From Phycisphaerae bacterium (GTDB lineage: Bacteria > Planctomycetota > Phycisphaerae > UBA1845), in contig JAJDEA010000169.1 in NCBI GenBank assembly GCA_029260035.1, positions 1-41,735 on the forward strand: a stretch of DNA of 41,735 bases. Direction: 5' to 3'. Positions 1-9,623 of the stretch are shown piece by piece. The notes beneath the pieces are model-generated. The model saw nothing but the letters and a program-made list of their open reading frames with translations. It did not search any database and was not told the origin of the DNA. The number at the start of each line of letters is the position of its first letter. The first letter of the stretch is position 1. Position numbers and translations under genes: made by a program.

Positions 1-1769
1 TCAGGTTTGAAGAACTGCATGAGCGCACGCTGCATTTTTCGATCGCGCAAGTGCTTCGCGACGTACACTTCCTTCATGGTCATCGGGTCAAGGCCGGTAT
101 GATACATGCACGCAGCTATATCAAAGGGTGCGGGAATGAAATCCTGAACCTGGTCCGGCCGATAGCCATTATTCTTCAAGAAGATCGCTAACTCGATCAT
201 GGCTTCGACGTCACATCCAGGGTGTGCCGAAATGAAGTAAGGAACCAGATACTGTTCTTTGTCTGCTTTGTCGGATTCACTTTGAAACGCCTCTGCAAAA
301 TCCTGGAAGTTATCCAACCCCGGACGTTTCATCATGTGAAGCGTTTTGCTATCCGTGTTTTCGGGGGCCACCTTCAAATGTCCGCCGACATGATGCTGCG
401 TTAGCTCGCGCATGTATTCCGGCGAAAGCTGCGCGAGGTCCATCCGAACGCCACTCGCAATCAGCACTTTGCGTACGCCCTCCGCATCGCGAGCCGACTT
501 CATGACTTCGATCAACGGCTTATGATCCGTGCCAAGTAGCGGACATATTTTTGGGTGAACGCAGGAAAGCCTTCTGCAGATTGCCTCGATCTCCGGTTTC
601 AGACATTTCATTTCGTACATATTGGCGGTGGGGCCACCCAGATCGCTAACGGTTCCCTTGAAATCATCGCTCTTGCCCATCGCGGACACCTCGCCAACAA
701 TCGATTCCTTACTGCGGGATTGAATGATTCGACCCTGGTGCGTCGTGATGGAGCAATAAGTACACCCACCAAAACAGCCTCGCATAATCGTGACTGAGTC
801 CTTCACTACCTGAAATGCAGGAATTGGCTCTTTGTAGCTCGGATGAGATTTGCGCGTATAAGACAATCCGTAGATATAGTCCATCGCATCTTGCGACTCA
901 GGCAACGCCGGGGGATTGCAGACCACCGCCTGCCGGTCGTGCCATTGCACAAGCGTTTTGGCGTTATATGGGTTCGTCTCCAGGTGAATACGCTTCGTTG
1001 CTTCGGCAAAGGCAACGTGATCCGTACTCACCTTTTCATACGAGGGCAACTCGACCACGTCCTCCCCCACAGGGGGAGATTCATTGGCGCCCAGCACATA
1101 CGCGACGCCACGCATGTTGCGCATATCTGCCAACGTATCGCCGCGAGCGAACCGGCGAGCCAACTCAACAATGGAAGACTCTCCCATTCCAAATGCGACC
1201 AAATCAGCCTTCGCATCGAGCAGGATGGAGCGTCGAACTTTATCACTCCAATAGTCGTAATGAGCAAGCCTTCTCAGGCTCGCCTCCACGCCTCCCGCGA
1301 CAATCGGAACACCTTTGAATGCTTCTCGCGCGCGCTGACAATAAGCGAGCGTCGCGCGATCAGGCCTGGCTCCGATCCGCCCGCCGGGTGAATAGGCATC
1401 GTCATTGCGGACCTTCCGATTAGCCGTGTAGTGATTAATCATGGAGTCCATGTTGCCGGCGCTAATCGCGAAGAACAGCTTTGGACGGCCGAATGTCCGC
1501 CATGCGTCACAACTATGCCAATCGGGCTGCGAGACAATGCCAACACGAAATCCGTTGGCCTCCAGAACTCGGCCAAGAACCGCCATCGCAAAACTCGGAT
1601 GATCGACGTACGCATCACCTGTCACGAATACGACATCGACTTCATCCCAGCCCCGACTGCGTGCTTCCTGCATGGTCATGGGTAGTGGCAAGGTTTGCGC
1701 GCTCGTGCCAACACCGAGCTGTACAAAATCTGTTGAACTGCATGAACCGGGAGATACGTTAGATACCAT
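1..1769 (-). CDS. YgiQ-family radical SAM protein (UPF0313), 3'-truncated by window edge
   Basis: Open minus-strand frame of 589 codons from ATG at 1769 running off the left edge, so the C-terminus is missing. Seen: an N-terminal region with [10 protein letters not shown] and a GGVEASLRR segment, both characteristic of YgiQ, then the radical SAM cluster motif [11 protein letters not shown] (C-x3-C-x2-C, about residues 330-337), and near the edge QDFIPAPFD followed by [15 protein letters not shown], which match the conserved C-terminal part of the family. A GAAAGG ribosome-binding sequence lies about 9 nt before the ATG. The family binds a [4Fe-4S] cluster and SAM; its substrate is not established. 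It is separated from the tRNA by a 387-nt gap and has no functional link visible to the flagellar genes. The family assignment is firm; the biochemical role is unknown. Confidence 0.93.
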   Translation of the reverse strand, partial: MVSNVSPGSCSSTDFVQLGVGTSAQTLPLPMTMQEARSRGWDEVDVVFVTGDAYVDHPSFAMAVLGRVLEANGFRVGIVSQPDWHSCDAWRTFGRPKLFFAISAGNMDSMINHYTANRKVRNDDAYSPGGRIGARPDRATLAYCQRAREAFKGVPIVAGGVEASLRRLAHYDYWSDKVRRSILLDAKADLVAFGMGESSIVELARRFARGDTLADMRNMRGVAYVLGANESPPVGEDVVELPSYEKVSTDHVAFAEATKRIHLETNPYNAKTLVQWHDRQAVVCNPPALPESQDAMDYIYGLSYTRKSHPSYKEPIPAFQVVKDSVTIMRGCFGGCTYCSITTHQGRIIQSRSKESIVGEVSAMGKSDDFKGTVSDLGGPTANMYEMKCLKPEIEAICRRLSCVHPKICPLLGTDHKPLIEVMKSARDAEGVRKVLIASGVRMDLAQLSPEYMRELTQHHVGGHLKVAPENTDSKTLHMMKRPGLDNFQDFAEAFQSESDKADKEQYLVPYFISAHPGCDVEAMIELAIFLKNNGYRPDQVQDFIPAPFDIAACMYHTGLDPMTMKEVYVAKHLRDRKMQRALMQFFKP

Positions 1770-2156
1770 CGTAGTTTACCTTTCGAGGCAACTCTGTCCG
1801 CGACCCAGCCGACTCGATAGCACCTTCGATCGGCTTGCCGCTCGCAGAAAAGCTCCTTGCGAATACCAAATTATTGTCAGTTAGGGGCGACACCTCCCGT
1901 GCCATGAACCCAATCGAAGCTCTCCTCCCAATGAAGGAGCCTCATCTGGGTCGGCCTTAACCAGCACAAGACGTCAAACACTTATCGCCCCGGAATCCGA
2001 CAGGCAAGATTCTAGCTCGAACGGCAGGAAAAGTCACACCGGCATTGGGAGATGAGATGCGTTCCGAGTTTGTGAACGTAAACCATGGCATTTCTGTCGA
2101 ATGGCCAGCTGATGAACCGCTCAAACGTAATTCGCCCAGTTTTGCGATTCTGTGAT
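1770..2156. other. Intergenic stretch without a recognised gene
   Basis: 387 nt between the start of the YgiQ-like gene and the 3' end of the tRNA. Short open frames here show no recognisable protein. I see a weak imperfect hairpin (CTCCT near 1922 with AGGAG near 1935) but no T-run. It should hold the promoter of the radical SAM gene, but no convincing -35/-10 pair was found. Confidence 0.6.
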
Positions 2157-2228
2157 TGGGCCTGGAGGGATTCGAACCCCCGACCAAGCGATTATGAGTC
2201 GCCGGCTCTGCCACTGAGCTACAGGCCC
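2157..2228 (-). tRNA. tRNA with anticodon CAU, most likely tRNA-Ile2 (lysidine type)
   Basis: The minus strand folds into a full cloverleaf: 7-bp acceptor stem (GGGCCTG with CAGGCCC), D arm GCTC/GAGC, anticodon stem GGCGA/TCGCT with loop CTCATAA, and T arm GGGGG/CCCTC with loop TTCGAAT; discriminator A; no encoded CCA. The anticodon is CAU. The anticodon arm and variable loop (GGCGACTCATAATCGCTTGG) are the same as I recall for E. coli tRNA-Ile2 (ileX) and unlike elongator tRNA-Met, so the C34 is probably converted to lysidine by TilS and the tRNA reads AUA. Methionine identity cannot be fully excluded from sequence alone. Confidence 0.93.
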
Positions 2229-2407
2229 CGCACCGTCGTATTTGTTTCCCCGCGAGTCATGAAAGACTGAAGGGGGTTCTTCGATCGAAGCGCCTCGCAT
2301 CACTGCCTTGCGCCAGCATGGCGGAGACCGCGAGACTTTCTCGAAAACGTCGCTATTTACTATATTACGCGCCTGACCGGGCAAGTCGAGTCATCCATGA
2401 CATAACC

Positions 2408-3250
2408 CTAGCAATTAAGCCCCCCGAGCCAATCGCCGGAAAAAACCTCGACGGCGGGGCCAGTCATGGAAACATGGCCGTCGCGGCCCCACTCCACATC
2501 AAGAGAACCGCCCGGCAGCTCGGCAACCACGGATTTCGCTGATCGCCCGGTCAGCGAGCCAGCTACACAAACGGCGCAGGCACCGGTTCCGCACGCATTG
2601 GTCGCCCCACTGCCTCGCTCCCAGGTCATCATCTTGAGCTGCCGATCAGAAACTACTTCCACAAAGTGCGCATTGATTCGCTCTGGAAACTCCGGCGCAT
2701 TCTCGATCTTCGGCCCTATCTCCGAAAGAACCAACGACTCGAGGTTTTCCATGAAGACGACCGCATGCGGGTTTCCCATGGACACGCATGTGACAGCAAG
2801 AACCGTATCACCAAGATCCAACGAATAGTCGATAATGCTCGGGCCTGAAATGGTTGAAGGCAGAGCAGCAGGTTCCAGCGACGGCTCCCCCATATCGACC
2901 CGCACCGTTGCAGTGTGTCCATCGTTCGACACCAAGCAGGCCCGCTTCACTCCGGCATCGGTCTCAATGTCAAGTTCGGGGCCAACGGCAATTCCATGGT
3001 CAACGACATACTTTGCAACACACCGAATACCATTGCCGCACATCTGCGCCCTTGAACCGTCGGCGTTGTAAATCGCCATGGCAACGTCGGCCATATCGGA
3101 TCGTTTGATCAGAATAAGGCCATCACTACCAATACCGCTGTGCCTGTCGGAAACATGCTGCGCGAGCGACACAGGATCATCAATTGGCATCGTGCGCGCG
3201 TCCACATAAACGTAGTCGTTGCCGATACCGTGCATTTTCGTAAATTTCAT
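2408..3250 (-). CDS. dapF: Diaminopimelate epimerase
   Basis: 280 aa, the usual family length. Interconverts LL- and meso-diaminopimelate in the lysine/peptidoglycan pathway in the cytoplasm. Seen: N-terminal KFTKMHGIGNDYVYVD, first catalytic cysteine in MCGNGIRC (C71), GNPHAVVF at about 157-164, and second catalytic cysteine in NACGTGACAV (C218). Both halves of the pseudo-symmetric DapF fold are complete, so the enzyme should be active. It starts with ATG at 3250; the Shine-Dalgarno is weak. The gene is downstream of the small acidic gene with a 149-nt gap, so it may have its own promoter. Its presence implies meso-DAP or lysine synthesis by the DAP route. Confidence 0.97.
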   Translation of the reverse strand: MKFTKMHGIGNDYVYVDARTMPIDDPVSLAQHVSDRHSGIGSDGLILIKRSDMADVAMAIYNADGSRAQMCGNGIRCVAKYVVDHGIAVGPELDIETDAGVKRACLVSNDGHTATVRVDMGEPSLEPAALPSTISGPSIIDYSLDLGDTVLAVTCVSMGNPHAVVFMENLESLVLSEIGPKIENAPEFPERINAHFVEVVSDRQLKMMTWERGSGATNACGTGACAVCVAGSLTGRSAKSVVAELPGGSLDVEWGRDGHVSMTGPAVEVFSGDWLGGLNC

Positions 3251-3398
3251 GATTGAGATTCTACGTCTAAATCGGCTGGCCGCGAACTATCCGGAAGGTG
3301 AAAGAGAACGAAAGTCGTACCACCCTCGAATCACCTATAGTGGACTACGAGAGCACATCAATAACGATTGAGAGAAGGGAACGTCTTGCGGGGCCGAC

Positions 3399-3410
3399 TT
3401 CAGGCCTGAA
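3399..3410. repeat. Perfect 12-bp palindrome at the end of the flagellar cluster
   Basis: TTCAGGCCTGAA is a perfect palindrome that contains the last codons and TGA stop of the small acidic gene. It has no loop and no following T-run, so it is not a standard intrinsic terminator. Its role is unknown and it may be chance. Confidence 0.35.
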
Positions 3411-3723
3411 CATCTAGGTGGGCTTGGCCATCGTCGTCGTGCGTAATATCTTCGGCGGCGGTGTTGTCTTGATCTTCCGGAGCCTCTTCGGAACCTTCCT
3501 GGAATGTCCTACCCTGGCTTCCCTCGCCTTCGGAGTCAGAGAAGACTTGCGAGTCTGCGTCGTTCGTATCGACAGTCGAATCATTTTCATCGATCTTTTT
3601 CGCGTGACGCTCGGCGGTGTTGGCTTGGCCGGCACGTCGCGCCTCTCGCTCGGTCTCCACCTGTCGCGCGGTGAAACCCGCTTGTGCTGCGGAAGAGGAA
3701 ATGCCTGATGGAATCTCAGCCAT
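3400..3723 (-). CDS. Small acidic hypothetical protein at the 3' end of the flagellar cluster
   Basis: 107 aa from ATG 3723. No family recognised. The N-terminal third (to about residue 45) has an alternating Ala/Arg/Glu composition suggestive of a helix (ETEREARRAGQANTAERHAK); the rest is strongly acidic and low in hydrophobic residues, so probably disordered. No signal peptide or membrane segment. It is the last same-strand frame after fliA, separated from it by 269 nt, so it may be a separate transcript. A competing frame (3414-3746) gives an Arg/Lys/Pro-rich product that looks like a shadow. No clear Shine-Dalgarno is present, which lowers confidence that it is expressed. Confidence 0.55.
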   Translation of the reverse strand: MAEIPSGISSSAAQAGFTARQVETEREARRAGQANTAERHAKKIDENDSTVDTNDADSQVFSDSEGEGSQGRTFQEGSEEAPEDQDNTAAEDITHDDDGQAHLDVQA

Positions 3724-3992
3724 GGCGTCTCGAAACTATTAGCCACGAACGATCAAAAGTAGCGGTGAAACGTGTGAACAAACTGTGTAACAGGCTTCCG
3801 AACGCTACATGTTGAATAAGGCCAGCACCAGCCAGCGCGTCAAATGCGACAGACGCGCCTTTTTCATGTATCGGATTCCCAAGCCATCCTTCGACAGCCA
3901 CTACGGGAAACTACTTGTAAACGCTCGTCGCCCAAATCCAATTAGGAACGCACGGTAAACCAGTCCCCATGGCAAGCTCGACCCGCGCATGT

Positions 3993-4799
3993 TCAATGTT
4001 GAGCGAGTTCTTTTTGACGTGTTTCCAACTGCGATTTGAGTCGGCCTAGAATAGACGAATGCATCTGAGATACACGACTCTCGGAAAGATCGAGCGTCGC
4101 TCCAATTTCCTTCATCGTCATCTCTTCATAGTAGTACAAGATCAATATAAGGCGCTCGGCACGAGACAGCCCGCGTGTAACCAGACGTTTGAGATCACGT
4201 TTTTGGATTTCGACGACCGGATTCTTGCCGCGCTTATCCACGATCACATCGATTTCGCAAACGTCCTTGTTTGAGTCGCTTTCGCCATACTTGCGTGAAA
4301 GGGATACCTGGGAAACAGCCGTTGCGTCTTTTCGGAGTTTATTGAATTCGGTACTCGTCAACTCCATCTTCTTGGCTAGCTCATCCTCGTTTGGCGTTCG
4401 CCCCAATGTCAACTCCAACTCTCGCGTCGCGCGAGTGAGCTTATGTGACCGACTGCGGACCAATCGCGGCACCCAGTCCATGCTTCGCAACTCGTCCAGA
4501 ATAGCGCCACGGATTCGAGGAGAGCAATAGGTCTCAAATTTGACGCCCCGACTCGGCTCATATGCCTTGAGAGCATCCATCAAGCCAAATATGCCAGCCG
4601 AAACCAGGTCATCATTTTCGACTTCGTCGGGCAACTTCGTAGCAATTCGCTCGGCGTTATACTTAACAATCGGCAAGTAGGCCTCCATGAGCACATTGCG
4701 CGAGGCTTGGTCTCTGCCCGCTCGGTATGTAGCCCAAGCTGCAATGACCTCGGCGTCATTCCTCGTTTTTCGTCGCGTCATTGGCGTTCGTGCTCTCAT
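3993..4799 (-). CDS. fliA: Flagellar RNA polymerase sigma factor (sigma-28, FliA/WhiG family)
   Basis: 268 aa. Directs RNA polymerase to late flagellar promoters. Seen: region 2 with DLVSAGIFGLMDALKAY and FETYCSPRIRGAILDELR (about residues 66-105), region 3 with GRTPNEDELAKKM, and region 4 with LILILYYYEEMTMKEIG followed by the DNA-binding helix LSESRVSQMHSSIL near the C-terminus. This region spacing is that of the FliA/WhiG group. A strong AAGGAG sits 8 nt before the ATG at 4799. It follows the two-TM small protein by 90 nt at the end of the flh genes, as in many Gram-positive and planctomycete fla operons, so early operon expression would produce the sigma factor for later genes. No FlgM anti-sigma factor is visible nearby. 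Confidence 0.96.
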   Translation of the reverse strand: MRARTPMTRRKTRNDAEVIAAWATYRAGRDQASRNVLMEAYLPIVKYNAERIATKLPDEVENDDLVSAGIFGLMDALKAYEPSRGVKFETYCSPRIRGAILDELRSMDWVPRLVRSRSHKLTRATRELELTLGRTPNEDELAKKMELTSTEFNKLRKDATAVSQVSLSRKYGESDSNKDVCEIDVIVDKRGKNPVVEIQKRDLKRLVTRGLSRAERLILILYYYEEMTMKEIGATLDLSESRVSQMHSSILGRLKSQLETRQKELAQH

Positions 4800-4889
4800 G
4801 AATCCTACTCCTTGCGCATCCCTGCGCTAAATTGACAGTTGCGTTCACCTTCCATTACTTCCCGGGGACTCCCGCCCGGCGCTTCAGGG

Positions 4890-5189
4890 CTACGCTTCCT
4901 GTACCAATTCGTGCCCAACGTCACGATCTTCGATTGCCTCCGCGTCGTCGATCGAGTTCGGATCTTCCGCATACCGCTCATGAATTCCAGTTTCTTTCTT
5001 TTGGGCGTAGTCGCGAATGACAATATCCGCGGCAGCCCCAACAACGAGTCCGATCATGAAAAACAGGAAAAGTGCAAAAATGCTGCGGGAAAGCGTGGTG
5101 GTTGCAGAGTTCTGAGAGACAAGACCCGCTACCATGGTGATTGTAAACGCGAGAAGTCCCAGGCTCGCACCTGAATACCGTGCAATCAT
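4890..5189 (-). CDS. Small two-TM membrane protein between flhG and fliA
   Basis: 99 aa, no family recognised. Two predicted membrane helices: about residues 5-24 (GASLGLLAFTITMVAGLVS) and about 36-59 (ending GLVVGAAADIVI). A charged tail rich in Asp/Glu follows (about 60-99). No signal peptide distinct from helix 1. It sits between flhG and fliA on the same strand, 164 nt after the flhG stop and 90 nt before fliA, a position where several bacteria carry small uncharacterised membrane genes. A role near the flagellar pole or export apparatus is a guess from context only. Confidence 0.75.
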   Translation of the reverse strand: MIARYSGASLGLLAFTITMVAGLVSQNSATTTLSRSIFALFLFFMIGLVVGAAADIVIRDYAQKKETGIHERYAEDPNSIDDAEAIEDRDVGHELVQEA

Positions 5190-5353
5190 TAGCGCAACAT
5201 CCTTGTCGCAAGCACAGACCGGAGAATTGGTATAAGGGAGGTTACTCTTGAAATCTCACAGCGAATCCATTCGCCATAGTGATCAATCAAAAAGAAACAC
5301 ACAACCAACTTCCCTGTCGGCCAACGGTTTCACTTCGTCGGTCATCTGACACG

Positions 5354-6226
5354 TCAGACAAAAAGACCAACCACACGTCGAAAAAAACCGCCTCGCTCGG
5401 GCTGACTCTCCAAAGTTCCAGCCAATCGGTTCGCCAAAGCCATCACGCACGCAGCGGCATTCGAGTCAGGATACTTCAAAACAAATGGCCATCTCCCAAC
5501 AACGGCTCGTTCGACAACGGTATCATGCAACATATATCCTTCGCTTGCAACGGAATAATTCAAAAATTTATTGGCGACGCCAGCAATGCGGTCGTAAGCG
5601 CCTTGCGCAGAAGCCTTGCTGTCTGCCAGGTTCACGAAAACGCCGAGGTCTCCAACGTATCTCTTCCGAAGTAGCGTCTTGATGGTCGCATACGCGTCTG
5701 TCAGTGCTGTCGGCTGCGGAGTCGTCACGACGATCACGCGATCGGCAGACAATGCAAAGCTTGTGACATTGCTGGAAATTCCCGCACCGCAATCCAAAAC
5801 GATCATATCAGTACTGATTTCGAGTTGGTGCAGTTGCGAGATGAAATGCTGTCTATCGAATTCCGAAAGGTTGGCCAGGTCATCGATTCCAGATGCACCA
5901 GGAACAAATCGAACGCCGTTTGGCCCTTCAACACAAACGCTTTCCAGCGTCCTTTCGCCTGATAACGCGTGGGACAACGTATATCGAGGCTGAACGTTCA
6001 TCAACAGGTCGGCATTCGCCAAGCCGAGATCAACATCAACAAGCAGAACTCGCAATCCCCGTGCCGCGACTGAGACAGCCAGGTTTACCGCAATGTTGGT
6101 TTTACCAACTCCTCCCTTGCCGCTCGTAACTGCAACCGTGAGCGCTCGGGAATTGCGTTGCTGCGCGAGCTGTCGCAATCGCGTCGCCTGATCGTACCCC
6201 ACTGATGATCCGCGTCGGAACGGCAT
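5354..6226 (-). CDS. flhG: MinD/ParA-like flagellar number regulator FlhG (YlxH, FleN)
   Basis: 290 aa from ATG 6226. Cytoplasmic/membrane ATPase that, with FlhF, sets flagellar number and site. Seen: N-terminal DQATRLRQL, the DQAxxLR element by which FlhG stimulates the FlhF GTPase; deviant Walker A SGKGGVGKTN (about 35-44); LLVDVDLGLANAD; MIVLDCGAGIS; and a C-terminal GGFFRRVVGLFV, probably the amphipathic membrane-targeting helix. I chose ATG 6226 because GAGAG lies 5 nt upstream and the DQAxxLR motif then sits near the N-terminus; a longer GTG start at 6265 is possible. It lies 80 nt after flhF. Confidence 0.95.
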   Translation of the reverse strand: MPFRRGSSVGYDQATRLRQLAQQRNSRALTVAVTSGKGGVGKTNIAVNLAVSVAARGLRVLLVDVDLGLANADLLMNVQPRYTLSHALSGERTLESVCVEGPNGVRFVPGASGIDDLANLSEFDRQHFISQLHQLEISTDMIVLDCGAGISSNVTSFALSADRVIVVTTPQPTALTDAYATIKTLLRKRYVGDLGVFVNLADSKASAQGAYDRIAGVANKFLNYSVASEGYMLHDTVVERAVVGRWPFVLKYPDSNAAACVMALANRLAGTLESQPERGGFFRRVVGLFV

Positions 6227-6306
6227 GTTTTCTCTCGACAATGAAGCTGTCAGCCAACTCCTCACAAAATGAACGACGATTCAGACGCGAAGCCCCGGAT
6301 CGACGA

Positions 6307-7506
6307 TCAACCAACGCGCTCGGCAACCTGTTGGCCAAATGCGGGCTTGCCCATTAGCAATTCCGCAAGCCTTGCGGATTGCCCAATCTCAATATCATCC
6401 GGGACATCCTGCCCCGTTGTGATATAGGACAACTTAGCCCGCGTTTTCTGCAAGCACGACAAAATCACGCCATAGCCAATGGCCTCGTCAAGTTTCGTGA
6501 AGATGACTCGATTGACCTTGACGCGATTGAAACGTTCAATGGTCTCCTGCAGCACGCTTTCTCCAGCCGTGCTCGAAAGAACAAGGTGAACTTCATCGGG
6601 CCTGTGCGCCTTGAAGAAGACTTCCAAATCCTTGATCTTGGTGACGTCTCGCTGACTCCTCCCGGAACTGTCAACCAGAATAACATCTCGATCCGAGAGT
6701 CGATTAATGGCTTCTGCATATTGTTTCGGTGAAGACGCCACTTCCAACGGCACATCAATGATCTGAGCGTATGTCCGCAGTTGCTCCACAGCAGCGATGC
6801 GATAGGTGTCGATCGTGATTAGTCCGACCTTCAGGTGCTGCCGAAGACAAAATTCTGCTGCCAGCTTGGCGACAGTTGTCGTCTTGCCGACTCCGGTAGG
6901 ACCGACCAACGCAATAGTCGTCGGCCCGGATCGCTTGGTGGCAATGCGGATGGGGCCAGCTGTCGGCACCATTTTCTCCATCACAACAGCCATAGCCCGC
7001 TCGACGCGCGATTCATCCCCAAGGTTCTCCGAACCAACTTCCTCGACAATCTTCCCGATCACTTCTTCGGCAAGTTGTTCAGCCACCGCGTTCGCAACGA
7101 GCATTTGGTAGGTATCAAAAAGCGCTGCGGGAACATCACGAGTACGCGAGTGACGAGACTCATGCACCAAGTCTGCGACAATGCCTTTCAACGCTCCAAC
7201 TTCAGATAGAATCGTATCAAACTGCGGGGGAGAATGAGTGGTCGGCGGTGCCGACATATTTGCAGCTCCATCTGCTCGCGACTTGTATTCCGCTTTCAAA
7301 GGGGTTGTAGCACGACTTACCGGCTTTGGCAAGTGAGAAACATCTCGAACCGCAGTGATTTCAACATACGGCGCGCCCCCCATCCCCAAGAATCCGCCTC
7401 GGGTTAGGGTACGCGTATTCAATATGACAGCATCGCGTCCAAACTGACGCTTCACTTGTTCAAGCGCCTCTGCCATTGTCGAGCCACGAAACGTCTTAAG
7501 CTTCAT
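6307..7506 (-). CDS. flhF: Flagellar SRP-like GTPase FlhF
   Basis: 399 aa. SRP-type GTPase that marks the site of flagellar assembly, typically the pole. Seen: N-terminal B domain (MKLKTFRGSTMAEALEQVK), a variable Pro/Ser linker at about 60-95, N domain about 100-190, then the G domain: G1 VGPTGVGKTTT (about 201-211), G2 DTYRIAAVEQLR (233-244), G3 VDSSGRSQRD (278-287) and G4 TKLDE (about 340). All nucleotide-binding motifs are intact. The start overlaps the flhA stop by 11 nt, so the two are co-transcribed and probably translationally coupled. Confidence 0.97.
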   Translation of the reverse strand: MKLKTFRGSTMAEALEQVKRQFGRDAVILNTRTLTRGGFLGMGGAPYVEITAVRDVSHLPKPVSRATTPLKAEYKSRADGAANMSAPPTTHSPPQFDTILSEVGALKGIVADLVHESRHSRTRDVPAALFDTYQMLVANAVAEQLAEEVIGKIVEEVGSENLGDESRVERAMAVVMEKMVPTAGPIRIATKRSGPTTIALVGPTGVGKTTTVAKLAAEFCLRQHLKVGLITIDTYRIAAVEQLRTYAQIIDVPLEVASSPKQYAEAINRLSDRDVILVDSSGRSQRDVTKIKDLEVFFKAHRPDEVHLVLSSTAGESVLQETIERFNRVKVNRVIFTKLDEAIGYGVILSCLQKTRAKLSYITTGQDVPDDIEIGQSARLAELLMGKPAFGQQVAERVG

Positions 7507-9571
7507 CGGTTAACACCACCATTCCATGGGCTTCGACTTCGAAGCCTCGGACAATCTCGTTATAAGAAAGAACCGCCATTGTCGGCAATTGAATCTCTGT
7601 CATCTTTCGAATCCAAGGCCTTATCTGTGGCGGACATAGAACAACTGGAGGCTTCCCTTTTGTCGAAGAAGCCGCTTTTTCGATCGTTCCTCGTATTGCG
7701 TCTACGATTTTCGTTTGCAAATTACCGGGCATTGCGAGCGTAGTGCCTCGGTCGCTTCGATCCAAACTCTTGGATATCAACTCCTCAAGCGATGGGTCGA
7801 GCGTCACACAATGAATTCGCCCATCGTCTCCTTTGTTCAAATGACACAGCGTTCGCGCTATCGCGTTTCGCGCATACTCCGTCAGCACTTCCGTGTCTTT
7901 AGTTCGGGGCGCCAAGTCGCCGATCGTTTCCAGTATCGATTCCAAGTCACAAATGGGTACTCTCTCACGCAACAACGATTGAAGTACGCGTTGAACTTCA
8001 CCAGGCCTAAGTATTTCCGGAATGATCTCTTCCACCAACTTGGGTGATCGTTCCTTGAGATGATCCAAGAGCCTGTTGACTTCCTGCCTGGTCAGTAACT
8101 CGTCTGCGTGTCGGCGAATGATCTCTGTCAAGTATGTGCCGACGACACTTGTTGGTTCAACGACTGTGTAGTTTCTGTGTTCCGCTTCGTGCCGTTGATC
8201 TTCGCCTATCCAAAGTGCAGGCAACCCAAACGATGGCTCCTTAGTCTCCATCCCGTTGATCCGCTCGGTCACGGTTCCCGAGTCGATCGCCAGCAGATGC
8301 CCCGCCATAACTTCCGCCTTCCCAATTTCCAATCCACGAATCTTTACGCGGAATTCGTTAGGCTGAAGTTGCATGTCGTCGCGAATGCGAATGGGTGGCA
8401 CGACAATACCCACGTCCTGGGCGATTTGCCTTCTCAGATTCGTAATCCGCTCCAGCAAGTCCCCCCCCTGCTTCCGATCCACAAGCGGAATCAGCCCATA
8501 CCCTACGTCAAGCTCCATCGGATCTGGGGCCAAATGCTTTTCGACTCGCTCCGGCCCGGCAGGTTTCGTCTTGGCAGCTACCGCACGAACCGCAGAGGCC
8601 TTGCTCTGTTTCGTGAGCAAATGCGCCACGCCTAAGGAGGATCCCGCTAATAGAAGAAGTGGGAATTTTGGCAGCGGCGTCATAGCCAAGACCATAAGGA
8701 ATCCAGCGGTCAACATGAGAGCGATCGGCTGGCTGGCAATCTGGCTCAGCAATTCGTCGCCCATACTTTTCCGTGCTGCCGATCGCGTCACAATCATTGC
8801 AGCTGAAATCGACACAATAAATGCTGGTATTTGGGACACAAGACCGTCACCAATGGTCAGGATTGTGAACCGGGAAAGAGTCTCGTTTATATCCAAATCC
8901 ATCTGGACCAGACCAACAAAAATGCCGCCTACTATATTAATCAGCGTAATGATGATGCCTGCTATGGCATCACCTCTAACAAACTTGCTGGCACCATCCA
9001 TCGCGCCATAGAAGTCTGATTCCCGCGTGATTTCCTCGCGCCGGTTCTTTGCCTCGGTATCGGTAATCGTCCCCGCGTTCAAATCTGCATCGACAGCCAT
9101 CTGCTTGCCTGGCATTCCGTCCAGCGTAAACCTGGCTGCGACTTCCGCGATGCGTGTCGCACCTTTGGTGATAACGACAAATTGAATTACAACAATGATC
9201 GCAAAAATAATCACAGCCACTGCCAACGATCCACTTGCTACGAATTCGCCAAAAGTGTCAATAACCTGCCCTGCGTCACCCTTCGTCAAGATCAATCGCG
9301 TCGTCGCCGTGTTAAGAACAAGTCGAAATAAAGTAAGCGCCAGCAGCAAAGATGGGAACGAGGAAAACTCGAGTGGCCCTTTCATGTACATAACCGTCAC
9401 CAAAACGACGCCGGACAGCGTAATGTTCACGAGCAACAGGAGATCCATGAGCGAGGTGGGGAGTGGAATCAGAATGACCAATATGAGCGTCAGCGCACCA
9501 ACCGGCAGCACCAAGCCCGCATATTTGGCCACACCGTCCTTGACACTTTTTGTAAAGCTCGTCTTAGCCAT
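7496..9571 (-). CDS. flhA: Flagellar type III export gate protein FlhA
   Basis: 691 aa, the family's normal length. Forms the nonameric ring of the export gate. Seen: N-terminal membrane domain with about eight hydrophobic helices (about residues 18-320), the FHIPEP-region signature around GDAIAGIIITLINIVGG with preceding RESDFYGAMDGASKFVRGD, and a cytoplasmic C-terminal domain (about 345-691) that docks chaperone-substrate complexes. No truncation. It starts at ATG 9571, 52 nt after the flhB stop. Confidence 0.98.
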   Translation of the reverse strand: MAKTSFTKSVKDGVAKYAGLVLPVGALTLILVILIPLPTSLMDLLLLVNITLSGVVLVTVMYMKGPLEFSSFPSLLLALTLFRLVLNTATTRLILTKGDAGQVIDTFGEFVASGSLAVAVIIFAIIVVIQFVVITKGATRIAEVAARFTLDGMPGKQMAVDADLNAGTITDTEAKNRREEITRESDFYGAMDGASKFVRGDAIAGIIITLINIVGGIFVGLVQMDLDINETLSRFTILTIGDGLVSQIPAFIVSISAAMIVTRSAARKSMGDELLSQIASQPIALMLTAGFLMVLAMTPLPKFPLLLLAGSSLGVAHLLTKQSKASAVRAVAAKTKPAGPERVEKHLAPDPMELDVGYGLIPLVDRKQGGDLLERITNLRRQIAQDVGIVVPPIRIRDDMQLQPNEFRVKIRGLEIGKAEVMAGHLLAIDSGTVTERINGMETKEPSFGLPALWIGEDQRHEAEHRNYTVVEPTSVVGTYLTEIIRRHADELLTRQEVNRLLDHLKERSPKLVEEIIPEILRPGEVQRVLQSLLRERVPICDLESILETIGDLAPRTKDTEVLTEYARNAIARTLCHLNKGDDGRIHCVTLDPSLEELISKSLDRSDRGTTLAMPGNLQTKIVDAIRGTIEKAASSTKGKPPVVLCPPQIRPWIRKMTEIQLPTMAVLSYNEIVRGFEVEAHGMVVLTDEA

Positions 9572-9623
9572 CCGCCTGGTTACATCCTCTTCGCGTCAAA
9601 GCCAAACCACAATCCTATCCACA

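Noticed and set aside
815..1391. Overlapping plus-strand frames in the first 1.4 kb
   Set aside because: They lie opposite the clear YgiQ-family radical SAM frame and have no recognisable protein pattern.
2157..2228. Reading the CAU tRNA as elongator tRNA-Met
   Set aside because: The anticodon arm and following variable loop match tRNA-Ile2 of E. coli as remembered and differ from tRNA-Met; methionine identity is less likely.
3716..3901. Small minus-strand frame of 61 aa upstream of the acidic gene
   Set aside because: Overlaps the start of the acidic gene, has no ribosome-binding site, and the product has no recognisable feature.
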